Source: JANMZR01 sp040385875
Lineage (GTDB): Bacteria > Bacteroidota > Bacteroidia > Cytophagales > Spirosomataceae
Reading direction: 5' to 3'
Assembly: GCA_040385875.1 (NCBI GenBank)
Contig: JAZKGO010000076.1
Coordinates: 8,343 to 72,342 of the forward strand
Length of the DNA stretch: 64,000 bases
The notes below the pieces were generated by a model. The model saw nothing but the letters and a program-made list of their open reading frames with translations. It was not told the origin of the DNA and made no database searches. The translations under genes and the position numbers were made by a program. Shown in pieces: positions 9,001-16,224 of this stretch. Positions within the stretch are counted from its first letter, which is position 1. Each line of letters starts with the position of its first letter.

Positions 9001-9315
9001 ATGAAAAAGTTATTACAACACACCTTTTTTTGCTTATTACTCCTGTCAATTGTTCCAGTTCAATTAAAAGCGGAGAGCGAAAAAGGCACCAAAAAAACAA
9101 TGAATGCTGTTGAATCGGCTCAAGCCAAAGTGCTAACCACCAGATTGGAAGAAATAAATGCGATGGATAAAAGCTCAATGACAAGAATCGAGAAAAAAGC
9201 ATTGCGCAAAGAAGTTAAAAGTATCAACACCAATTTGGCCGAATTGAATGGTGGTGTTTATCTTACTACAGGAGCCATCATTATCATCATTTTGCTATTA
9301 ATACTAATATTATAA
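9001..9315 (+). CDS. Small exported protein with C-terminal membrane helix (GGVYL family)
   Basis: The 104-residue product has an N-terminal signal peptide (about 1-24), a charged helical middle with LEEINAMDKSSMTRIEKKAL, and a C-terminal segment GGVYLTTGAIIIIILLLILI that forms a very hydrophobic helix. Short proteins with this exact layout are common across Bacteroidota and are usually unannotated. It should be an inner-membrane-anchored periplasmic peptide. It is followed after 23 nt by another tiny membrane protein gene and a terminator, so the two form one transcript. The upstream three-part element suggests co-regulation with the second Mla cluster. Function unknown; a role in envelope stress is inference. 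Confidence 0.75.
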   Translation: MKKLLQHTFFCLLLLSIVPVQLKAESEKGTKKTMNAVESAQAKVLTTRLEEINAMDKSSMTRIEKKALRKEVKSINTNLAELNGGVYLTTGAIIIIILLLILIL

Positions 9316-9338
9316 AACCAAAGTAAGAAAACAAAAAA

Positions 9339-9494
9339 ATGGGAAATCTATTATATGTAATCATCGTGATATTGATTATTGGCTGGCTAGTAGGCTTTGT
9401 GGGTTACAATATGGGTGGCCTAATTCATATTCTGCTAGTGATAGCAATTATCGTAATTTTAGTTAGAGTTATTCAGGGCAGAAGACCCTTGTGA
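9339..9494 (+). CDS. Lmo0937-family small membrane protein (51 aa)
   Basis: ATG at 9339, stop at 9492-9494. The 51 residues are two hydrophobic helices joined by GFVGYNMGGLIH and end in a basic tail (RVIQGRRPL). This pattern (MGNLLY..I....IGWLVGF....GGLIH.LLV.A...ILVRVI.G) is that of the Lmo0937 family of very small membrane proteins, often induced by stress; no molecular function is established. It lies 23 nt behind the GGVYL-type gene and directly before a hairpin terminator, so the two are probably co-transcribed. Confidence 0.8.
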   Translation: MGNLLYVIIVILIIGWLVGFVGYNMGGLIHILLVIAIIVILVRVIQGRRPL

Positions 9495-9523
9495 TTTTTG
9501 TTAAAAAAGTTTAGGGTTCGAAA

Positions 9524-9556
9524 CAAAAAAACACATCAAATTGATGTGTTTTTTTG
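9524..9556 (+). terminator. Hairpin terminator after the small membrane protein pair
   Basis: ACACATCAA (9531-9539) pairs with TTGATGTGT (9541-9549), extended by flanking A and T runs, and ends in a run of T. It closes the 9001-9494 transcript. Confidence 0.8.
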
Positions 9557-9603
9557 TTTGCAGGCACTTTATGCCAATACTTTTAATTGCAAATACTTAT
9601 AGG

Positions 9604-9668
9604 TGTGAATTCTACAAATTATAAATAATATTATATAACACATAACAAGTCTGCAAATCTCACCTTTG
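9604..9668 (+). promoter_or_regulatory. Shared three-part promoter element, copy C (second Mla cluster)
   Basis: TGTGAATT (9604-9611), 18 nt, ATTATATAACA (9630-9640), 23 nt, CTTTG (9664-9668). The start codon of the permease at 9710 lies 42 nt after CTTTG. Copies B and C also share CTCACCTTTG around the last word. Confidence 0.65.
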
Positions 9669-9709
9669 CATGAATATTTAACAAATAATTTTATTCCGAT
9701 TAATCTAAC

Positions 9710-10477
9710 ATGAGTGAATTTTTTCTAAAAAAAATGGAAGTTTTTACTGAGGTTGGGCTAGTTGCACAATTTATGGTTCGATTTTTCAAAGAGGTTTTTA
9801 AGCCTCCTTTTGAAACCAAAGAATTTTTCAGGCAATGTTATTTGATAGGTTACAAATCTTTGCCGTTGGTAGGGATTACTGGCTTTATAATGGGCTTAGT
9901 GCTAACCCTACAATCAAGGCCTACTTTGGCACAATTTGGAGCTGAATCTTGGTTGCCTGGTATGGTGGCACTTTCGCTGATAAAAGAAATAGCTCCTGTA
10001 ATTACGGCTCTTATATGTGCAGGGAAGGTTGCATCAGGCATTGGCGCAGAATTAGGCTCGATGAAAGTAACCGAGCAAATTGACGCCATGGAAGTGTCAG
10101 CGATTAATCCTTTTAAGTATTTGGTGGTTACCCGAATAATGGCTACCACCTTGATGGTACCTCTTTTAGTAATTTTTGCCGATGCAATTGGAATAGTGGG
10201 AGGTTTTGTGGGAGTTAATATTCATAGCGATGTCAATTTAGTAAGATATTCGGGCCAAGTGCTTGAATCATTGGACTTCATAGATATTTTTCCCTCGACC
10301 ATTAAAACGTTTTTCTTTGGTTTTTTTATCGGTATGATTGGTAGCTATAAAGGTTATACAGCTTCAAATGGAACCGAAAGTGTGGGCAAAGCGGCCAATT
10401 CGGCGGTGGTTGTGGCCTCACTTACCATCTTTATCATTGATATGTTGGCTGTTCAAATTACTGACCTATTTTTCTAA
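9710..10477 (+). CDS. mlaE: MlaE-family ABC transporter permease (cluster 2)
   Basis: A complete 255-residue permease with five to six membrane helices. The SLIKEIAPVITALICAGKVA region and GAELGSMKVTEQIDAM are the conserved EQ-loop-like segments of MlaE. Its C-terminus (IGSYKGYTASNGTESVGKAA) is clearly paralogous to the truncated permease at the window start. It is first in a three-gene set with ATPase (7-nt gap) and MlaD. Unlike cluster 1, whose promoter is out of view, this set begins with the shared three-part element, suggesting that it is the condition-dependent copy. Confidence 0.93.
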   Translation: MSEFFLKKMEVFTEVGLVAQFMVRFFKEVFKPPFETKEFFRQCYLIGYKSLPLVGITGFIMGLVLTLQSRPTLAQFGAESWLPGMVALSLIKEIAPVITALICAGKVASGIGAELGSMKVTEQIDAMEVSAINPFKYLVVTRIMATTLMVPLLVIFADAIGIVGGFVGVNIHSDVNLVRYSGQVLESLDFIDIFPSTIKTFFFGFFIGMIGSYKGYTASNGTESVGKAANSAVVVASLTIFIIDMLAVQITDLFF

Positions 10478-10484
10478 AATAATA

Positions 10485-11267
10485 ATGATTTCAACTATAA
10501 ATGAAAATAAAATTAAGCTGGAGGATTCGAAGAATTTACAACTGGCTATAGATATAAAAGGACTTTTCAAATCTTTTGGAGAAAACAAAGTGGTTTTAGA
10601 AGGAGTAGACCTTCATGTGAATAAGGGAGAAAATTTGGTTGTATTAGGTAAATCTGGTTCGGGCAAATCAATCCTTATTAAATGTCTAGTCGGTTTGTGT
10701 ATTCCAGAAAAAGGTGTTTTGAAAGTATTTGGTACCGATATTACAAAAGTAGAAGAAAAGGAACTCAATGAGGTTAGATTGAGAATTGGATTTCTTTTTC
10801 AAAATTCAGCTTTATACGACTCCATGACTGTGAGGGAAAATCTGGCCTTCTCACTCAAAAGGCATAACAAAGAGATTTCTGAGCAGGATGAAAAAACAGC
10901 GATTGAAGGGGCTTTGCAAAGTGTTGGCCTTTTGGAGGCCATTGATAAAATGCCATCAGAGTTGTCAGGTGGCATGCGCAAAAGAGCTGGATTGGCACGC
11001 ACACTCATTTTGAAGCCAGAGATTATACTCTATGATGAACCCACTACAGGCTTAGATACGATTACTTCCCGTGAAATTAGTGAGCTCATCTTGGCCATTC
11101 AAAAGAAAAATAAAACCACTTCGATCATTATTACACATGATATGGCCTGTGCCAAACTCACAGGTGACAGGGTGGTTATATTAAAAGATGGAGTAATCGA
11201 TGCCGAAGGAAAGTATGAGGAATTGGAAAAAAGTGAGGATGAATGGGTAAGGTCATTTTTTATATAA
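10485..11267 (+). CDS. mlaF: MlaF-like ABC transporter ATP-binding protein (cluster 2)
   Basis: The ATG at 10485 gives a 260-residue ATPase; the frame is open further upstream but that part overlaps the permease gene and does not look like ABC protein. Walker A is GKSGSGKS, the signature LSGGMRKR and Walker B IILYDEP, with ITHD as H-loop. YDSMTVRENL is shared with the paralogue at 339-1130. It should power lipid transport by the permease encoded upstream. It sits 7 nt after mlaE and 22 nt before mlaD in an evident operon. Confidence 0.93.
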   Translation: MISTINENKIKLEDSKNLQLAIDIKGLFKSFGENKVVLEGVDLHVNKGENLVVLGKSGSGKSILIKCLVGLCIPEKGVLKVFGTDITKVEEKELNEVRLRIGFLFQNSALYDSMTVRENLAFSLKRHNKEISEQDEKTAIEGALQSVGLLEAIDKMPSELSGGMRKRAGLARTLILKPEIILYDEPTTGLDTITSREISELILAIQKKNKTTSIIITHDMACAKLTGDRVVILKDGVIDAEGKYEELEKSEDEWVRSFFI

Positions 11268-11289
11268 AATTTTTAAAAAAATAAACATT

Positions 11290-12180
11290 ATGCAAAAGGA
11301 ATTGGGGTTTACTTCAAAGTTAGGTCTGTTTGTTACCATTGGTTTAGCTGTTTTTGTAATCACTATTTATTTGGTAGGCAAACAGAAAAATTTATTCGGT
11401 TCGACTTTTCATTTACAATCAAAATTTAAAACTGTAAGCGGATTAAAAGTGGGCAATAATGTGCGCTTTTCAGGAATAAATGTGGGCACTGTTTCGGACA
11501 TTGAAATGATAAACGATACTACTGTAATGGTTAATTTATTGGTTAAAAAGGAAATTTGTCCGTTTATTAAAACTGATGCCAAAGCGAGCATTAGCTCTGA
11601 TGGACTAATGGGGGATAAAGTACTCACTATTTCACCAGGTATGGCCAAGAAATCTGTTACCGACAATGCTATGATTGCCTCCACAAAAGCTATTGAAATG
11701 GAAGATATTATGATTAGTATGAAAAAAACCATTGATAATGCGGGTGTCATTTCCGAGGAATTAGCTCAGTTTACTGGTAAGATGAACAATGGAAATGGTG
11801 CACTTTCAAAATTAATGACCGATGAGGAGTTTTCAGGAGCTCTGAAAGGGACCTTAGTAAACTTGGAAAAAAGCTCTAATGAATTTGCCAGATTTACCTA
11901 TAAGATGAACAATGGGAGTGGTACATTATCCAAATTGATGAACGATGATAAACTGGGTAAAACTTTGGACTCGACCATGTCCAATTTGCAAAAGGGCACA
12001 AAAGGATTAAGTGAAAACATGGAGGCTGTACAAAACAACTTTTTGTTAAAGGGCTTTTTTAACAAAAAGAAAAAAGCGGAAGCCAAAAAACTATCAGATG
12101 CTAAAAAGAAAAAGGAAGCTGAATTGAAAAAGCGACAAAAAGTGGGCACATTGGATAGTTTAAAAAATGATTTAGATTAA
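11290..12180 (+). CDS. mlaD: MlaD/MCE-family periplasmic lipid-binding protein (cluster 2)
   Basis: A 296-residue protein with one N-terminal helix (about 9-28) and an MCE domain beginning near FKTVSGLKVGNNVRFSGI. The C-terminal part carries two near-identical repeats, FTGKMNNGNGALSKLM and FTYKMNNGSGTLSKLM, matching in position the GTLGTLL repeats of the cluster 1 protein, and a very lysine-rich tail. It should be the lipid-binding ring component of this second transporter. No terminator lies directly after it, so the small gene at 12303 could be read from the same transcript. Confidence 0.92.
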   Translation: MQKELGFTSKLGLFVTIGLAVFVITIYLVGKQKNLFGSTFHLQSKFKTVSGLKVGNNVRFSGINVGTVSDIEMINDTTVMVNLLVKKEICPFIKTDAKASISSDGLMGDKVLTISPGMAKKSVTDNAMIASTKAIEMEDIMISMKKTIDNAGVISEELAQFTGKMNNGNGALSKLMTDEEFSGALKGTLVNLEKSSNEFARFTYKMNNGSGTLSKLMNDDKLGKTLDSTMSNLQKGTKGLSENMEAVQNNFLLKGFFNKKKKAEAKKLSDAKKKKEAELKKRQKVGTLDSLKNDLD

Positions 12181-12302
12181 TTATGAACTGATTTTAAGAG
12201 TAACATCTTTAAATAACCTTTAAGTATTTAATAATCAAACGATTAAAAAAGATAACTGCCTTAATAAATACAAATTATTATACAACTAATTTCGGAAAAA
12301 TC

Positions 12303-12449
12303 ATGGAAAATTTTGTGAAAGAAAGTATCAAAGATGAAGAAATAAACCGTAAAAAATATCCAGCCAGCAGGATAGTGATTACTGTTATAGTGATTGGAAT
12401 TATTTTAATGGTGGTAGCTTATTTGGGCTCATTCATTTCTTGGCAGTAA
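12303..12449 (+). CDS. Small single-helix membrane protein (48 aa), unknown
   Basis: ATG at 12303 and TAA at 12447-12449 give a 48-residue peptide: a charged N-terminal 25 residues (MENFVKESIKDEEINRKKYP) followed by one hydrophobic helix (IVITVIVIGIILMVVAYLG). I do not recognise it, but the composition is that of a real small membrane protein and a good hairpin terminator follows. It is 122 nt after mlaD and may belong to that transcript or have its own promoter. Confidence 0.6.
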   Translation: MENFVKESIKDEEINRKKYPASRIVITVIVIGIILMVVAYLGSFISWQ

Positions 12450-12492
12450 AAAAGGCCAAGACCAACTACGGAATAAACCCTGTTGAATAAAA

Positions 12493-12539
12493 AAACTGTG
12501 TCTAAGGTTGAGAATTTAAAATTCACCTTGACACAGTTT
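12493..12539. terminator. Bidirectional hairpin between convergent genes
   Basis: AAACTGTGTC at 12493 pairs with GACACAGTTT ending at 12539, with a further inner stem AAGGT/ACCTT. It lies between the 48-aa gene on the plus strand and the metal-binding peptide gene on the minus strand and can serve both. Confidence 0.8.
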
Positions 12540-12556
12540 AGTTTACACTCCCATAA

Positions 12557-12667
12557 TTAATCAATAGGATTAGTCAATTTCATCCCACATTTTGGGCACT
12601 TTTCATTCTGTTTTCCTTGTACCTCAGGATGCATAGGGCAAGCATATATTTTATTAGTATTTTCCAT
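12557..12667 (-). CDS. Heavy-metal-binding domain peptide (36 aa)
   Basis: Reading the minus strand from ATG at 12665-12667 gives 36 residues containing YACPMHPEVQGK and KCPKCGMKL. The C-P-M-H-P and C-P-K-C-G-M pattern is the heavy-metal-binding domain (HMBD/YHS-like) often found at the N-terminus of copper ATPases and CusB proteins, here as a stand-alone peptide without signal sequence. The two Cys-x-x-Cys/Cys-x-Met-His sites suggest binding of a soft or zinc-like metal. It is encoded 22 nt downstream of a secreted protein gene and near a Met-rich lipoprotein, which supports a metal-related role. Confidence 0.8.
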   Translation of the reverse strand: MENTNKIYACPMHPEVQGKQNEKCPKCGMKLTNPID

Positions 12668-12689
12668 CTTGTTTTTTAATTAAAAAGTT

Positions 12690-13136
12690 TTATTGTGTAT
12701 GAACCATTGGCTTGTCACCTGGCATGCAAAGATTTTCGTGTAGGCAATGTACCGCACAAGCCGCTTGGTTTTTGTAATTATTATGCAAAAACATTACTGT
12801 TTTACCTTTAGAATCTTTTACCTCACACATTCCGTTATGGGATGGTTTACCAATCGTATATTTTTCTGGCTTTCCATTATGATAATAAGTGAAGCCGTTA
12901 TTTTTAGGGGCCTTACCTAATACTTTACCGTTTAAATCTACGATATTGCCATTACTATTTATATGAGTCATTGACTTTCCTTCTGCATCAAAGCTGCCAG
13001 CTGAACTGAGCTTCCCAATATGTGTAATACCATTTAAAATATGCCCCTTTGAATCAACTATTGGGATAGCTTTTTGAGCAGATACATTGGTTGAAAAAAC
13101 AAAAAATAAGGCGAAAATTGAGATGAGCTTTTTCAT
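12690..13136 (-). CDS. Secreted protein, beta-repeat type (possibly 5-fold beta-flower), unknown
   Basis: The 148-residue product has a clear signal peptide (about 1-20, cut after VSAQ). The mature part has repeating short strands with a G-x-x-x-x-G pattern (VDSKGHILNG, IGKLSSAGSFD, NGNIVDLNGKVLGK), resembling the 5-fold beta-flower proteins of Bacteroidota, and ends with a Cys/His-containing tail (CAVHCLHENLCMPGD) that could bind metal. I am not certain of the family. It lies upstream of the HMBD peptide gene on the same strand, probably in one transcript. Confidence 0.6.
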   Translation of the reverse strand: MKKLISIFALFFVFSTNVSAQKAIPIVDSKGHILNGITHIGKLSSAGSFDAEGKSMTHINSNGNIVDLNGKVLGKAPKNNGFTYYHNGKPEKYTIGKPSHNGMCEVKDSKGKTVMFLHNNYKNQAACAVHCLHENLCMPGDKPMVHTQ

Positions 13137-13246
13137 TTTAGTGAGATTTTATTGGTAAAACAACAGGTTAAAATTGCTATTTTACAAATCAAAATAAAAT
13201 GATAATTGTCAATTGCTATTTTGATTAAAATCAATCCCCTTCCAGT

Positions 13247-13669
13247 TTATTGATGTTTACTATGATCCATTTCTTTCATGCCTTCCCTATTTCCTGTTTT
13301 CATTTTTTCCATCATTTTCATCATTTGAGGGTCCTTCATCATTGTTTTACACATTGAAGCCATCATTGAGGTATCACTCTTTGATGCACTCATCATGTCA
13401 TTCATCATTTTATGCATCATTTCAGGTTTGTCTTTCATTGTTTTCATCATTGATTCATGGTTGATCATCATCATGGCCATTCCATTTTTACCATCCATCA
13501 TCGTAGTCATCATTTCCTTATGCATATCATCATCATTGGCTATTGCCTTCATTATCTCTTTTCTAGTATTGGCTGTTGAAAGAATTTTTTTTACATCTGT
13601 TTCAGATTGGCAAGAAGCGAAAAGCAGAATCATTGCGATTTGAAATACTGTCTGCTGTAGAGTTTTCAT
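13247..13669 (-). CDS. Met/His-rich lipoprotein, probable metal-binding
   Basis: Start set at the ATG at 13667-13669: it gives a good lipoprotein signal (LLFASC, lipobox Cys near 20) and lies 40 nt after the CTTTG of the shared promoter element; a longer TTG-started frame exists. The 140-residue protein is extremely rich in methionine (runs such as MHKEMMTTMM, MAMMMINHESMM, MMKMMEKM) and ends with MDHSKHQ. Met- and His-rich exported proteins usually bind copper or silver. The neighbouring HMBD peptide supports a metal role, which is inference. It is on its own transcript, 110 nt upstream of the secreted protein gene. Confidence 0.75.
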   Translation of the reverse strand: MKTLQQTVFQIAMILLFASCQSETDVKKILSTANTRKEIMKAIANDDDMHKEMMTTMMDGKNGMAMMMINHESMMKTMKDKPEMMHKMMNDMMSASKSDTSMMASMCKTMMKDPQMMKMMEKMKTGNREGMKEMDHSKHQ

Positions 13670-13679
13670 ATGTTTTGTT

Positions 13680-13709
13680 GTTACTTGTGAAAGAGTTTTC
13701 ACAAGTAAC
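13680..13709. promoter_or_regulatory. Perfect 13-bp palindrome over the start of the Met-rich lipoprotein transcript
   Basis: GTTACTTGTGAAA (13680-13692) and TTTCACAAGTAAC (13697-13709) are perfect inverted copies around a 4-nt centre. One arm touches the CTTTG word of the promoter (13709-13713 on the minus strand), so the palindrome covers the expected transcription start and leader. It could be a repressor operator or an RNA hairpin in the leader. Confidence 0.55.
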
Positions 13710-13773
13710 AAAGGTTTAAATAGCTGGTCATTAGACTGTTACATTATCATTGAAAATAGTTATATAATTCATA
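13709..13773 (-). promoter_or_regulatory. Shared three-part promoter element, copy D
   Basis: On the minus strand: TATGAATT (13773-13766), 18 nt, ATAATGTAACA (13747-13737), 23 nt, CTTTG (13713-13709). The start codon at 13669 lies 40 nt further. It is the most divergent copy but keeps all spacings. Confidence 0.55.
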
Positions 13774-13868
13774 CTTGAATTAAGTACTAAAAAGGTGCCT
13801 TAAAAAGATGAATTTAGTGAATTAAAAACTGAAACGTGGTTCGTTGGCAATTGTAAAAACTGTTTTCT

Positions 13869-16223
13869 CTAAAATGGGTAGCCTACCGCAATATTCAGTA
13901 CTAAATTTTCACTTCGCCATTTCTTATCAGTAATATCAAAGTCTCTTAATACCCATCGGCTACCTTCGTCCAAATAGGGCTTGCGCACAGGTGTAGCCAA
14001 GTCAAAGCGAAGAATCAAATAACTAAAGTCTAACCTCAAGCCTATTCCAGTACCAATTGCCACCTGCTTTAAGAAATTGGAGCTAAATACGGCATCCTTA
14101 CCATAACTTTCAGCATCTTTTTGCATCCATACATTACCAGCATCCACAAAAATAGCCCCGTTGATATATTTGTTAAACTTTGCTCTTAGTTCTGTATTGA
14201 ATTCCAATTTAATATCGCCCATTTGACTACCCAAAAATTGGCTACCAATTTCGCCACTAGATTTATAATTACCTGGCCCAATATTGCGAGCAGCAAAAGC
14301 CCGAATACTGTTATTGCCACCTGCTGAGTATTGTTTGATTGAGGGAAGAGTTAAGGAGTTGCCATAAGGAAGCCCATAGCCAATCAGAAAACGATTGGCA
14401 ATTTTTAGATTTGGTCTTAAAGAATATGAATACCTAAAATCGGCATCGATCCTTGAATATTGGGAATAGGCCACCCCCAAAAGGGTACGGCCAGAATCTG
14501 ATTTGGGCCCTAATTTGGATAATAAACTAGCTAAATTCCCCGCCAATTCTAAACCACCCGCAAAAGTAAATAAATGGCGACTATTGGGAACAGAGTTTGG
14601 CGTATAAGCAATAGTATAATTAGTGCTCATAATCAGCTTATTATCTAATAGTTGGAGCAATGCAATGGGGTTGTCGCTCCGAAAAATATCGTCATTAAAA
14701 GCTTCTGAAACGTTGCTAATTTTCACTAAATTAATTGAAATAGGGGTGTAGGCATGTTCAATTTCCTTGTTTTGTTTCCACGCATAGTTCAGCGAGGTAC
14801 GCAAGGAAGTTAAATCATAATAACCCCCTCTTTTGAATAAGTCATAACCCACCGACAAATTGGTTTTAGGCAAAGCCTGATTCCGAACAGGGTCTATGGG
14901 AATGAATGGTATCAGAAATCGAGGGATGGATAAACTCGTTTCCAATGCATATCGGCTGGTATTGATGGCTCCCAAAGTTTTACTGATACCACTCACTTGA
15001 AAGTCAAGCCCAGTGGTAGCGGTAATTTTCAATAGCTCAGCTCCTCTAAAAGTATTTCTATTGAGCCATGCAATACTCAAATTGGTGCCAGTAAAGTTAT
15101 TCGATTTAGTGACCCCATTCACCTCTGCCACTACCGATTTCGCTTTAACTGGAGTCAAATAGTAATGAACATCCAATAAAGCCGAGTCAGATCGAGGAAT
15201 TAAACTGAACGAGTTTTTTACAAACTTAAAGTTGCCGTTTAAATTGATAAGCCGAGAAAGGGAAATATCTTGAACCAAGGCATTGTACCTAACCCCTTTT
15301 CTAAAGCCAATGGCCATCGAGAAAATTTTAGGGTTGAAGGTACCTGTTCTGTCATTTACCTTTATTCCTTTATAATCAATTTCTCGATCCATTCCTTTCA
15401 AGCTGTCATAAGCTACTTCACCGTAATCTGTAAGTACATGTACCTCTCTAATCCGATATTGTTTTTGGGCAATTTGCGTGGTAGAAGGTTTTATTTCTAA
15501 AGTAAGATTTACTTTATGATTCCCAATGGAGGAGTCGACCTTAGTAATAATATAATCCGGTTGAAAATAGTAAAAGCCTCTTATTTTCATTAAATTATCA
15601 ATACGAGAGCGTTCTGCCAAAATCGTTTCCAAGCTATAGTGGTCACCTACTTTTAAGAGTGATTTCAGACGTGAATTGTAAAAAGCTTTTCCTAAAATAC
15701 TACTATCTCTGAAATAGTAAATGCTGTCAATTGTATACCTTGGAAATACTGTGGCAATATAATTGGCGGTTGCTTTTCTGTTTTTTTCGACTAAATCGCC
15801 TGAGGCAAACGACTTAAAATAACCTTCATTGTTCAATAAAATGCCTATTTGTTTACTATTGGCATTTGTTACACTTTTGCTGGCTAATATAGGTGCTTCG
15901 CCAAATCTCTTTCTAAAGAAATATTTAAGTCCTTTTTCTTTTTTGGGTTCACCTAATAAATAATAAAACCAAACTTTATAAGGAAATCCTAATATTCTAG
16001 AATTGGGTTTAGGCTTTACAAAATCAACAAGCCTGGTTTCTATATTCTTGATTTCAGATTTTTTCAAACTTGAATCGGCCACTATTTTTACTTTAGCGCC
16101 TACATAAAGGCTTTCACCTGAGGGTAATTTTTTGGTAATATTACAGCCACTCAATAGGATAGATAGGCAAAAAATTAAGGTTGCTTTTTGACGAAAAAAA
16201 ATACGTATCTGTCTGTATATCAT
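13869..16223 (-). CDS. tamL: TamL: lipoprotein-type TamA, Omp85-family outer membrane barrel
   Basis: From ATG at 16221-16223 the protein has 784 residues and a lipoprotein signal with LSILLSGC (Cys 27). That start lies one base after the tamB stop codon; the frame is open further up but overlaps tamB. After POTRA-like repeats the C-terminal half is a surface-antigen (D15/Omp85) barrel with the loop motif AGGNNSIRAFAARNIGPG and a terminal aromatic (GYPF). Lipid-anchored TamA homologues paired with TamB are known in Bacteroidota as TamL. With TamB it should help insert or build outer-membrane proteins or move lipid to the outer membrane. Confidence 0.92.
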   Translation of the reverse strand: MIYRQIRIFFRQKATLIFCLSILLSGCNITKKLPSGESLYVGAKVKIVADSSLKKSEIKNIETRLVDFVKPKPNSRILGFPYKVWFYYLLGEPKKEKGLKYFFRKRFGEAPILASKSVTNANSKQIGILLNNEGYFKSFASGDLVEKNRKATANYIATVFPRYTIDSIYYFRDSSILGKAFYNSRLKSLLKVGDHYSLETILAERSRIDNLMKIRGFYYFQPDYIITKVDSSIGNHKVNLTLEIKPSTTQIAQKQYRIREVHVLTDYGEVAYDSLKGMDREIDYKGIKVNDRTGTFNPKIFSMAIGFRKGVRYNALVQDISLSRLINLNGNFKFVKNSFSLIPRSDSALLDVHYYLTPVKAKSVVAEVNGVTKSNNFTGTNLSIAWLNRNTFRGAELLKITATTGLDFQVSGISKTLGAINTSRYALETSLSIPRFLIPFIPIDPVRNQALPKTNLSVGYDLFKRGGYYDLTSLRTSLNYAWKQNKEIEHAYTPISINLVKISNVSEAFNDDIFRSDNPIALLQLLDNKLIMSTNYTIAYTPNSVPNSRHLFTFAGGLELAGNLASLLSKLGPKSDSGRTLLGVAYSQYSRIDADFRYSYSLRPNLKIANRFLIGYGLPYGNSLTLPSIKQYSAGGNNSIRAFAARNIGPGNYKSSGEIGSQFLGSQMGDIKLEFNTELRAKFNKYINGAIFVDAGNVWMQKDAESYGKDAVFSSNFLKQVAIGTGIGLRLDFSYLILRFDLATPVRKPYLDEGSRWVLRDFDITDKKWRSENLVLNIAVGYPF

Positions 16224-16224
16224 A

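Noticed and set aside
10338..10484. Upstream extension of the cluster 2 ATPase
   Set aside because: This part overlaps the permease gene in another frame and has no ABC-protein character; ATG at 10485 gives a normal start.
12270..12302. A further copy of the element before the 48-aa membrane protein gene
   Set aside because: ATTATTATACAAC and TAATTTCG are suggestive, but the TTCG word is only 9 nt from the start codon and the upstream word is missing.
13395..13643. Hydrophobic plus-strand ORF opposite the Met-rich lipoprotein
   Set aside because: It is the reverse-complement shadow of the Met-rich sequence (CAT codons read as Ile/Met-like words) without its own context.
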